This document shows, piece after piece, positions 1 through 5,096 of a stretch of DNA of 5,096 bases. The translations under genes were made by a program, and so were the position numbers. This DNA is from an uncultured Litoreibacter sp. (GTDB lineage: Bacteria; Pseudomonadota; Alphaproteobacteria; Rhodobacterales; Rhodobacteraceae), in assembly GCA_937928335.1 (NCBI GenBank), contig CALFWN010000026.1, positions 1 to 5,096 of the forward strand. Direction: 5' to 3'. Positions within the stretch are counted from its first letter, which is position 1. Each line of letters starts with the position of its first letter. The notes under the pieces are model-generated. The model saw nothing but the letters and a program-made list of their open reading frames with translations. It ran no database searches and had not been told where the DNA came from.

Positions 1-858
1 GGCGTTTACGGCATTCTCGCCCTCGGCCAGATCAGGACGGCCAAGATAGTCGCAAAACCGCTTATACTGGCTGTCATTGCCAACCGCGACCAGCACATGG
101 CCGTCATTGGTCTTGAAGGTCTGGTAGGGCACGATGGTTGCATGTTCATTGCCGCGACGCGGGCGCGGTTTGCCGGTGGTCAGATGCGCCACGCCCTCAT
201 TGATCAGCCAGCTGATCTGCGTGTCGACCAAAGCCACGTCGATATGCTGCCCCTCGCCGGTCTGGTCGCGGTGGCGCAACGCGGCCAGAATGCCCACCGT
301 CGCATAGAGCCCGCAGACCACATCCGCGATGCCCACCGCCACTTTCATCGGCTGGCCGTCGGGCTCGCCGGTCAGCGACATGATGCCCCCAAAGCCCTGC
401 GCCATCAGGTCATAGCCGGGCTTTTCGCGGTTCGGCCCGGTCTGCCCGAACCCCGAGATCGAGCAATAGATCAGATGCGGATGCGCCTCCAGCAGGCTGG
501 CGTGATCCAGCCCGTATTTCACCAGCCCGCCAGGTTTGAAATTCTCGATCACGATGTCAGCCGAGGCCGCAAGCGCCCGGATCGTCTCCTGCCCCTCCGC
601 GCTGGCAATATCGACGGAGATCGACAATTTGTTGCGGTTGGCACACATGAAATAGGCGCTCAGATCGGTCTGCTTCCCATCCGGGTCGTTGACGAATGGA
701 GGCCCCCATCCCCGCGTGTCATCACCGCCCGATTTGGGGTTCTCGATCTTGATCACCTCGGCGCCCAGATCGCCCAGAAGCTGCGTGCAGGTCGGCCCGG
801 CCAAAATCCGCGACAGATCGAGCACCTGCAACCCCTCCAATGCGCCTTTTGCAAACAT
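1..858 (-). CDS. CaiB/BaiF family (class III) CoA-transferase, SUGCT-like, 3' end cut by window edge
   Basis: The first 286 residues are present; the family is usually about 380-410 aa, so roughly 100-120 C-terminal residues lie outside. Such cytoplasmic enzymes move CoA between carboxylic acids through an aspartyl-CoA thioester. Visible signatures: the N-terminal VLDLSRILAGP and LLGDLGAEVIKIE nucleotide-fold motifs (about 12-38), GDDTRGWGPPFV (45-56), NRNKLSISVDI (74-84), the DIVIENFKPG segment (about 101-110), SGFGQTGP (135-142), GYDLMAQGFGGIMSLTG (148-164) and GQHIDVALVD (203-212), where Asp207 is the expected nucleophile. The GDDTR-WGPPFV and IVPYQTFKTNDGHVLVAVGN (from about 241) stretches recall succinate-hydroxymethylglutarate CoA-transferase (SUGCT), from memory. 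The ATG shares one base with the stop of the upstream ThDP-enzyme gene (TGATG) and has only a weak GGACG ribosome site, which suggests translational coupling. Acid substrates are unknown. The family call is firm; the SUGCT-like subgroup is moderate. Confidence 0.93.
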   Translation of the reverse strand, partial: MFAKGALEGLQVLDLSRILAGPTCTQLLGDLGAEVIKIENPKSGGDDTRGWGPPFVNDPDGKQTDLSAYFMCANRNKLSISVDIASAEGQETIRALAASADIVIENFKPGGLVKYGLDHASLLEAHPHLIYCSISGFGQTGPNREKPGYDLMAQGFGGIMSLTGEPDGQPMKVAVGIADVVCGLYATVGILAALRHRDQTGEGQHIDVALVDTQISWLINEGVAHLTTGKPRPRRGNEHATIVPYQTFKTNDGHVLVAVGNDSQYKRFCDYLGRPDLAEGENAVNA

Positions 859-2468
859 CAGATACGTCCATCATAGCTGTTGCGCTCAATGATGGCGGCA
901 ATCACCGTGAAGGTGCTGGCCGTCTGCGCTTCGTGCAGGGCGGCCCGCAGTTCCGCGCGGCTGGTCACGGTATGCCCAAAGCCGCCAAAGGCCTGCCCGA
1001 TGGCGGCAAAGTCATGACGTGCGAAATCCACGCCCCGGTTGGCCATTTGCCGTTGCCGCTGTTTCAGCTCGATCAGCGCGAGGCTGGCATCGACAAAGAC
1101 CACGAAGATCGTGTTCTGCCCCAGCTCGGCGGCGGTTGACAGCTCGCCCGCCACCATCAGGAAGCCTGCGTCGCCCGAAAAGCTGACCACGGTGCGCGCG
1201 GGAGCCGCATATTTCGCCCCCATCGCCAAAGGCACGGCGCAGCCCATCGTGCAAAGTGCGGTGGATTGCACCAGACCCTTGGGTTGGGCACAGCGCCACA
1301 TCTGGCTCAGCAGGATGCGATGAGCCCCGCTATCCACGGTGGCAATCGTGTCATCGGGAAGAATCTCGTTGCACAGCGCGATCACCGCGCCGGGACCCCA
1401 ATCCTCATCGCGGGGGAAAGCGGCCTCCAGATCGGCCTTGAGCTGTGCGACCTCGCCACCCGGCCAAAGCGCGGGCTTTTCAGCGCCTGACAGCGCCTGC
1501 AGCGTCGCCCCGGTATGGGCCACAAAGCTCAGCCCCGCCTGATGCATATAGTGGTCATTGGGAACGGCGGTGATGTCGATGACCCGCGTGACCTCCGGGT
1601 CCCAGACCTCCCGCCAGCCGGGCCGCATCTCGATCGGGTCATAACCCACGCAGATCACCAGATCGGCGGCCCGCACGAAAGGCAGCAGATGCTTGTCCGC
1701 CAAAGACGACAGCCCCGCCCCGCCCAGTGCAAGCGGATGGGTTTCCGGCAAGACGCCCTTGGCCTTGTAGGTGGTGATCACCGGGATGCCGCGCGAGGTT
1801 GCAAACTCCGCCAAAACCTCAGCGCTGCCATCCTTCAACACATCCAGCCCGGCAATGATAACGGGCCGCGTGGCCTGCGCCAGCCAGGACGCGGCCCGGG
1901 CCAGTTCCGCAGGCGCAGGCGTCACCGGTGCCGCCACCGCCCGACGCCGACGTCTGGGCGCGGCCTGCGCATCGGCCACAGAGATCGGCACATCAATATG
2001 CACCGGCCCCTCGCGGCCCTCGGTCGCAATGCCCACCGCCTTGTCAGCAATGATATCGGCACCCTCGGCGGTCAGCGTGAAGGTGGCCTTGGTGATCTCG
2101 TCAAAGACCCGGCGGTGATCCAGCACCTGATGCGTGTAGGTCAGCGCCTCATCGGCATCGACGCAGCCCGTGAGCACAATCATCGGCACCCGGTCCTGAT
2201 GGGCATTGGCCACCACATTGACGCCGTTCATCGCACCCGGCCCCACAGTGGCGACCAGAATGCCGGGCGCGCCGGTCACGTGATGGGCACCTTCCGCCAT
2301 GAAGCCCGCCGCGTTTTCATGCTTGCACAGGGTGAACGCGATCCCGGCCTGCTCAAGCGCGTCGATAATGGTCAGCACCTCGCCGCCCGGCATCCCGAAC
2401 GCATGGCGGCACCCCGCCTCATAAAGGCGCTGGGCCACCAGATCGGCGGCGCGTTGTGGCTTGGTCAT
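858..2468 (-). CDS. ThDP-dependent enzyme of the acetolactate synthase superfamily, substrate unknown
   Basis: A complete 536-aa protein with the usual three domains: N-terminal ThDP pyrimidine-binding domain (about 1-165), central domain (about 185-320) and C-terminal diphosphate-binding domain (about 375-525). Visible signatures are GMPGGEVLTIIDAL (25-38), the catalytic glutamate Glu51 in KHENAAGFMAEG, GPGAMNGVNVVANAHQDRVP (76-95) and EGPVHIDVP (153-161). The cofactor motif is not canonical: GDG is GDA (432-434), and the following Asn-Asn pair is Val459-Asp460, so Asp460 may replace the Mg-binding Asn. A basic Ala/Pro linker with five Arg in a row (172-176) joins domains 1 and 2. No regulatory acetolactate synthase subunit lies nearby, so a role in branched amino-acid synthesis is unlikely. 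The start has a good GGGAGAG site 7 nt upstream. The gene follows a DUF302 gene by 36 nt and overlaps the CoA-transferase start. A lyase, decarboxylase or carboligase acting on a 2-keto acid or acyl-CoA is possible. Confidence 0.93.
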   Translation of the reverse strand: MTKPQRAADLVAQRLYEAGCRHAFGMPGGEVLTIIDALEQAGIAFTLCKHENAAGFMAEGAHHVTGAPGILVATVGPGAMNGVNVVANAHQDRVPMIVLTGCVDADEALTYTHQVLDHRRVFDEITKATFTLTAEGADIIADKAVGIATEGREGPVHIDVPISVADAQAAPRRRRRAVAAPVTPAPAELARAASWLAQATRPVIIAGLDVLKDGSAEVLAEFATSRGIPVITTYKAKGVLPETHPLALGGAGLSSLADKHLLPFVRAADLVICVGYDPIEMRPGWREVWDPEVTRVIDITAVPNDHYMHQAGLSFVAHTGATLQALSGAEKPALWPGGEVAQLKADLEAAFPRDEDWGPGAVIALCNEILPDDTIATVDSGAHRILLSQMWRCAQPKGLVQSTALCTMGCAVPLAMGAKYAAPARTVVSFSGDAGFLMVAGELSTAAELGQNTIFVVFVDASLALIELKQRQRQMANRGVDFARHDFAAIGQAFGGFGHTVTSRAELRAALHEAQTASTFTVIAAIIERNSYDGRI

Positions 2469-2475
2469 GAAAGAG

Positions 2476-2482
2476 CTCTCCC
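2476..2482 (-). promoter_or_regulatory. Ribosome binding site of the ThDP-enzyme gene
   Basis: On the minus strand GGGAGAG ends 7 nt before the ATG at 2468. It supports that start, which also places the conserved GMPGGE motif at the usual distance from the N-terminus. Confidence 0.7.
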
Positions 2483-2504
2483 GAGGCGGTCTGTGTCACG
2501 CACG

Positions 2505-2969
2505 TTATTGCACGGCACCTTGCGCAATGGCCATAAAGATTGCGTCCAGCTCGCCCGCAGCCACCTCCAGATCGGCATCTGCCTCCGCCATGTAAGGCGC
2601 AAAGACCGTCGACGGCATCTTGTAGGACAGCGTCGCCGTGCCATCCTCGTTTTCGGTGACATAGACCCGGATCGGGGCCTCGATCATTGCCGCTGTGGAC
2701 AGCCCCAGAATGCGCACGGCATATACGTTGTTGAACAGGCCGATCACCCGGTTGCCCGGTATGGTGACACCACGCGACTTGGCCGCCGCCGTGGGGCCTG
2801 CTTGCGTCACAACCCCCATCTTATTGGCCTTGGCCGCCGCCTTGACGGAGCCCACCAGCGCGCCAAAATCCTTGTCACTTTGCAAAACAACCCAGCCATC
2901 TCGCGGGGCCATTTCCGCCTGGGCGGCAAAGCCAAGGCTCATCATCACAACGATCAAGACAGCGCGCAT
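2505..2969 (-). CDS. DUF302 family protein with signal peptide, function unknown
   Basis: A 154-aa protein from the ATG at 2969; a GTG at 2972 in the same frame would add one residue. The N-terminus is a typical Sec signal peptide: Arg2, a hydrophobic stretch (about 3-16), then AQA with likely cleavage after Ala18. The mature protein should therefore lie in the periplasm. The rest (about 24-140) fits a single DUF302 domain: the central NRVIGLFNNVYAVRILGL stretch, then IEAPIRVYVTENEDGTATLSYKMPS, in a typical length for the family. No catalytic motif, heme site or lipobox is visible. DUF302 has no settled biochemical role as far as I know. The gene leads a likely operon with the ThDP enzyme (36 nt downstream) and the CoA-transferase; why a secreted protein should travel with two cytoplasmic enzymes is not clear. 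The family call rests on motif resemblance without a search. Confidence 0.85.
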   Translation of the reverse strand: MRAVLIVVMMSLGFAAQAEMAPRDGWVVLQSDKDFGALVGSVKAAAKANKMGVVTQAGPTAAAKSRGVTIPGNRVIGLFNNVYAVRILGLSTAAMIEAPIRVYVTENEDGTATLSYKMPSTVFAPYMAEADADLEVAAGELDAIFMAIAQGAVQ

Positions 2970-2977
2970 CACATCAG

Positions 2978-2983
2978 CTCTCC
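2978..2983 (-). promoter_or_regulatory. Ribosome binding site of the DUF302 gene (start ambiguous: ATG 2969 or GTG 2972)
   Basis: GGAGAG on the minus strand lies 8 nt from the ATG at 2969 and 5 nt from an in-frame GTG at 2972. Both spacings work. ATG is preferred as the stronger codon; the choice changes the signal peptide by one residue only. A third ATG at 2974-2972 is out of frame. Confidence 0.6.
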
Positions 2984-3068
2984 ATTTGGTTAAAAATACT
3001 CACAAAAGCTTTGCCAGAGCCCGGGCGCGAAGGCCAGTCACGACTGCGCAAGCGGCGGCCATCACGCA

Positions 3069-3138
3069 CAAAGCCCCGATTTTTTACAAAACCCCAGACG
3101 CCGCCAGGGCCAGGGCATTGCAAAAAATCGGGGCTTTG
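3069..3138. repeat. 70-nt near-perfect inverted repeat (21-nt arms, 28-nt loop)
   Basis: The left arm (3069-3089) begins CAAAGCCCCGATTTTTT and the right arm (3118-3138) ends with its exact complement AAAAAATCGGGGCTTTG. The outer 17 bp pair perfectly; after one A/C mismatch (3086/3121) three more pairs follow. The loop (3090-3117) is GC-rich and may fold further. On either strand the T-run lies on the loop side of the GC-rich part of the 5' arm, so the usual order of GC stem followed by U-tract is not met. It could end the sodB transcript, protect its 3' end, or be a dispersed palindromic element. No clear target-site duplication flanks it. The pairing is seen directly; the role is open. Confidence 0.85.
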
Positions 3139-3151
3139 CAAAATATCATGC

Positions 3152-3165
3152 GCCGCGCCAGCGGC
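3152..3165 (-). terminator. Short GC hairpin after sodB, possible weak terminator
   Basis: Starting 9 nt after the sodB stop, the minus strand reads GCCGC-TGGC-GCGGC, a 5-bp GC stem with a 4-nt loop. It is followed by GCATGATATTTT, so the T-tract is delayed and mixed. Alone it would be a weak intrinsic terminator. Together with the larger inverted repeat just downstream it probably marks the end of the sodB message. Confidence 0.35.
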
Positions 3166-3174
3166 TCATTTGGA

Positions 3175-3774
3175 TCACATCCGCGAAGCGACGTTTTCCC
3201 AGTTGACCAGATTGTCCAGGAAGTTGGTCAGGTATTTCGGACGCGCGTTGCGGAAATCAATATAGTAGCTGTGCTCCCACACGTCGCAGCCCAGAAGCGC
3301 TGTCTGGCCAAAGCAAAGCGGGTTCACGCCGTTCTCGGTCTTGGTCACGGCCAGCGAGCCGTCGGCGTTTTTCACCAGCCAGCACCAGCCCGATCCGAAC
3401 TGCCCGGCACCCGCCGCAGAAAACTGCGATTTAAACTCATCGACCGAGCCAAAGCTGTCCTTCAAAGCCGCTTCCAGCTCGGATGGCATGGCGGATTTGC
3501 CCGGCCCCATCATCTCCCAGAACTGGTTGTGGTTCCACAGCTGCGAGATGTTGTTGAAAATGCCATTTTGCGCCACGGCGGAGGCGTCATAGGTGCCCTT
3601 GATGATCTCCTCAAGCGACTTGCCGTCCCATTCAGTGCCCTCAATCGCCTTGTTGCCATTGGTGACATAGGCGTTGTGGTGCAGGTCGTGGTGATATTCC
3701 AGCGTCTCTTTGGACATGCCGTTATCGGCCAGCGCGTCATGGGCGTAGGGGAGGTCAGGAAGTTCAAAAGCCAT
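3175..3774 (-). CDS. sodB: Superoxide dismutase, iron type
   Basis: A complete 199-aa protein of the Fe/Mn superoxide dismutase family, close in length to E. coli SodB (193 aa). It converts two superoxide ions to O2 and H2O2 in the cytoplasm, normally as a dimer. All four metal ligands are visible: His28 (EYHHDLHH), His82 (QLWNHNQFW), Asp164 and His168 (CDVWEHSYYIDF). Tyr36 matches the second-shell active-site tyrosine. Gln78 sits where iron enzymes carry their metal-tuning glutamine, which favours iron over manganese, though dual metal use cannot be excluded. The N-terminus (FELPDLPYAHDAL) and C-terminus (NARPKYLTNFLDNLVNWENV) are typical, with no signal peptide. The ATG has a GAGGG site 6 nt upstream. 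It lies 78 nt after soxG with a possible own promoter between, so it is probably a separate unit with some read-through possible. Confidence 0.98.
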   Translation of the reverse strand: MAFELPDLPYAHDALADNGMSKETLEYHHDLHHNAYVTNGNKAIEGTEWDGKSLEEIIKGTYDASAVAQNGIFNNISQLWNHNQFWEMMGPGKSAMPSELEAALKDSFGSVDEFKSQFSAAGAGQFGSGWCWLVKNADGSLAVTKTENGVNPLCFGQTALLGCDVWEHSYYIDFRNARPKYLTNFLDNLVNWENVASRM

Positions 3775-3780
3775 TGGAAG

Positions 3781-3785
3781 CCCTC
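3781..3785 (-). promoter_or_regulatory. Ribosome binding site of sodB
   Basis: GAGGG on the minus strand lies 6 nt before the ATG at 3774, supporting this start. It gives the N-terminus MAFELPDLPY, matching iron superoxide dismutases. Confidence 0.65.
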
Positions 3786-3813
3786 ATCTGTTGGGTGTTG
3801 TTCTCTGTCTCTC

Positions 3814-3842
3814 TAACTGAGCGCCTCAGGCGGCTGCGTCAA
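3814..3842 (-). promoter_or_regulatory. Possible sigma-70 type promoter of sodB
   Basis: On the minus strand TTGACG (3842-3837) is a good -35 match. Seventeen bases later comes CAGTTA (3819-3814), a poor -10 element. The spacer contains an odd palindrome, CGCCTGAGGCG (3832-3822), that could be an operator. Placement within the 78-nt soxG-sodB gap suits an independent sodB transcript, but the weak -10 keeps this tentative. Confidence 0.3.
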
Positions 3843-3852
3843 GCAGGTCGTG

Positions 3853-4419
3853 TCAAAAGACGCGGGCCTCCGCCCCCGGCATGGCGGCGCGTTTGAACAG
3901 CTCGAACACATATTCCGCCTGCGAGCGGAAGCAGATCACCTCGGCCGCGCCGTCTTCCGTCATCCAGAACGCCGCCGGGGCCTGCGCGATCCGGGTGCGA
4001 CGCAACTGGCCCGGCTGGAACGCATTGCGCGACATATCAACCGGGGCCAGCTTGGCCAGCACCTCGCGTGTGCCTGCGCCCTCAATCCGGAATACCGCGC
4101 GGGCATCCGAGACATTGGCCGCCAGAAAATGCTGCCCCTTCAGTGCTTTGGACAGCTGGGTCACGCCCGCCTCCGCCGCATCATAGGGGCAGAGGATCAA
4201 CAGCTCGTCAGGGCTCATCCAGGCCACGCCATAAGCGCCCGAAAAGCTGCATCCGGTCACCGCAGGCGGTTTGACGCCCGTCAGTTTGGCGACGACTGCC
4301 TTCAGTTTCGCCGATGACAAATCGCCGCGCAGGGTGATCATCCCGCGCAGGCCCTGTTCGGTAACCCTCACATAGCCCTCGTAAGAAGCGCCGTCCAAAG
4401 CGCTGACAGCATCAGACAT
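3853..4419 (-). CDS. soxG: Sarcosine oxidase, gamma subunit
   Basis: A 188-aa protein matching the small gamma subunit of heterotetrameric sarcosine oxidase in length, position and sequence style (RGMITLRGDL at about 25-34, GVAWMSPDELLILCP in the middle, DARAVFRIEGAG, and an AEYVFELFKRA C-terminus). In the known complex gamma is related to the GcvT fold and packs against alpha; it has no catalytic residues of its own. The ATG at 4419 overlaps the soxA stop by 8 nt and has a strong purine-rich site AAGGAGGGGGAG just upstream. An earlier in-frame ATG at 4485 would add 22 Arg/Pro-rich residues inside soxA and is not favoured. The usual order soxB-soxD-soxA-soxG predicts that beta and delta lie beyond 5096. 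Gamma diverges fast, so identification leans on the soxA neighbour as well as the sequence. Confidence 0.92.
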   Translation of the reverse strand: MSDAVSALDGASYEGYVRVTEQGLRGMITLRGDLSSAKLKAVVAKLTGVKPPAVTGCSFSGAYGVAWMSPDELLILCPYDAAEAGVTQLSKALKGQHFLAANVSDARAVFRIEGAGTREVLAKLAPVDMSRNAFQPGQLRRTRIAQAPAAFWMTEDGAAEVICFRSQAEYVFELFKRAAMPGAEARVF

Positions 4420-5096
4420 TTTGCTTCTCCCCCTCCTTGTCATAGAAGACCGGGTCAACGATCTTGGCGGCCACATCGGAGCCATCGAGCCCAGGTAAGG
4501 AGATCACCTCCCCCATGCGGTCCGGCCCGTTCAGCACCAGCCCCATCGCAATGCCGCGCTCCAGCGTGGCGGAGTAATAGGTCGAGGTCACCCGCCCCTG
4601 GGTCTCCCGCTGGCCATTTTCATTGCGGCCCTCGGCCACCGCATAGGCCCCGTCAGGGATGACTGATCCATCCACCGTCTCCAGCCCCACCAGCTTCCAG
4701 CGGCGCGGATCGGTCATATGGTCACGCTGCTGGGCGCGTTTGCCCAGATAATCGTCCTTCTTTTTCGACAGCGCCCAATGCAGTCCCAGATCCTGCGGGA
4801 TCACGGTACCGTCGGTCTCGTCACCGATCATGATGAAACCCTTCTCGGCGCGCAAAATATGAAGACATTCAGTGCCATAGGCGGTGACGTTGAACTCCTC
4901 ACCCGCCGCCATCAGCGCGTCCCAGAAGGCGCGGCCTTGGCTCGCTGGCACCGCAATCTCATAGCTCAACTCCCCCGAGAAAGAGATGCGGAACACCCGC
5001 GCATCAAAGCCGCCGATCTGCCCCTCGGCCCATTCCATAAAGCCCAGCGCGTCTCTAGAGACATCCATGCCGCCCAGCTTTTCCAGCAGCTTGCGG
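4412..5096 (-). CDS. soxA: Sarcosine oxidase, alpha subunit, C-terminal part (5' end outside window)
   Basis: Only the last 227 or so residues of a protein normally near 1000 aa are present. The reading frame is open to the window edge, and the methionine at 5068 is internal (RKLLEKLGG precedes it). The segment covers the end of the folate-binding GcvT-like domain. Signatures are RISFSGELSYEIAVPA, TECLHILRAEKGFIMIGDETDGT, QDLGLHWALSKKKDDYLGKRA, and the C-terminal barrel GRVTSTYYSATLERGIAMGLV to PVFYDKEG. In the known complex alpha holds NAD and, by this domain, tetrahydrofolate, which takes the methyl carbon of sarcosine as 5,10-methylene-tetrahydrofolate while beta oxidises the amine and makes H2O2. 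Dimethylglycine oxidase and GcvT share this fold, but the soxG gene directly downstream, overlapping by 8 nt, settles the call. Confidence 0.95.
   Translation of the reverse strand, partial: RKLLEKLGGMDVSRDALGFMEWAEGQIGGFDARVFRISFSGELSYEIAVPASQGRAFWDALMAAGEEFNVTAYGTECLHILRAEKGFIMIGDETDGTVIPQDLGLHWALSKKKDDYLGKRAQQRDHMTDPRRWKLVGLETVDGSVIPDGAYAVAEGRNENGQRETQGRVTSTYYSATLERGIAMGLVLNGPDRMGEVISLPGLDGSDVAAKIVDPVFYDKEGEKQNV
4427..4438 (-). promoter_or_regulatory. Ribosome binding site deciding the soxG start
   Basis: The minus strand reads AAGGAGGGGGAG, ending 7 nt before the ATG at 4419, within the last codons of soxA. It is among the strongest ribosome sites in the window and selects the 4419 start over the upstream ATG at 4485. 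Confidence 0.75.

Larger units (their letters stand above)
2970..3174. other. Gene-free gap between sodB and the DUF302 gene
   Basis: These 205 nt hold no convincing gene. From the sodB side they contain a small GC hairpin (3152-3165), a large AT/GC inverted repeat (3069-3138), a stretch without visible structure (about 3020-3068), and an AT-rich leader with the DUF302 ribosome site (2978-3001). No clear sigma-70 promoter for the downstream three-gene group could be recognised, so its promoter is either diverged from the consensus or lies inside the repeat region. Confidence 0.75.

Noticed and set aside
97..876. Plus-strand open frame of 259 codons antisense to the CoA-transferase
   Set aside because: Low-complexity Arg/His-rich product, no ribosome site of note, and complete overlap with a clear CaiB/BaiF gene.
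858..2468. Biosynthetic acetolactate synthase (ilvB/ilvI) assignment
   Set aside because: There is no regulatory subunit or ilvC neighbour, the ThDP motif is altered, and the gene is coupled to a CoA-transferase.
1515..2993. Long plus-strand open frame (492 codons) antisense to the ThDP enzyme and DUF302 gene
   Set aside because: Its product is rich in Arg, His, Gly and Pro without any recognisable domain, as expected for the shadow frame of a GC-rich gene. The minus strand carries full family signatures.
3001..3016. Sigma-54-like site TGGCAAAGCTTTTGTG on the minus strand before the DUF302 gene
   Set aside because: The essential GC of the -12 element is GT here, and no enhancer-like sites were seen. 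A chance match in an AT-rich stretch is more likely.
3069..3138. Inverted repeat as a miniature transposable element
   Set aside because: No clear target-site duplication borders the arms, no transposase is nearby, and copy number cannot be known from this window.
2695..3816. Plus-strand open frame of 373 codons running across DUF302, the gap and sodB
   Set aside because: It crosses the inverted repeat and two well-supported minus-strand genes, and its product shows no domain.
3850..4317. Plus-strand open frame of 155 codons antisense to soxG
   Set aside because: Shadow of soxG with Arg/His-rich composition and no family motif.
4420..4485. Longer soxG with start at 4485
   Set aside because: The extra 22 residues are Arg/Pro-rich, lie in soxA coding DNA and lack family resemblance, whereas the 4419 start has a strong ribosome site.

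Overview
The window reads as a stretch of chromosome from a GC-rich alphaproteobacterium, most likely of the Rhodobacteraceae (Roseobacter group). This is an inference from the base composition, from a heterotetrameric-type sarcosine oxidase, and from the general look of the proteins. No RNA gene, CRISPR array, phage or transposase gene is visible. All six supported genes lie on the minus strand, so the biological reading direction runs from 5096 down to 1.

Region 1 (5096-3853) is the end of a sarcosine oxidase operon: the C-terminal part of the alpha subunit (soxA, cut by the window edge), then the gamma subunit (soxG), overlapping by 8 nt. In the known complex, N-methylglycine is demethylated, the one-carbon unit goes to tetrahydrofolate and H2O2 is released. 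Region 2 (3852-3175) is a 78-nt gap with a possible promoter, then a complete iron-type superoxide dismutase (sodB) with all four metal ligands. Region 3 (3174-2970) is a gene-free gap. It holds a small GC hairpin just after sodB and a striking 70-nt inverted repeat with 21-nt arms (20 of 21 paired), probably the end of the sodB transcript or a dispersed palindromic repeat.

Region 4 (2969-1) looks like a three-gene operon: a secreted DUF302 protein, a ThDP-dependent enzyme of the acetolactate synthase superfamily with an altered cofactor motif, and a class III (CaiB/BaiF) CoA-transferase resembling succinate-hydroxymethylglutarate CoA-transferase. The CoA-transferase starts on the stop codon of the ThDP enzyme (TGATG) and runs off the window. 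The tight coupling suggests an activation-then-cleavage pair, similar in logic to formyl-CoA transferase with oxalyl-CoA decarboxylase, but the substrate cannot be read from the sequence.

I see no clear new defence or mobile system here. The items most worth following are the ThDP enzyme/CoA-transferase pair with its unusual ThDP motif, and the large inverted repeat.
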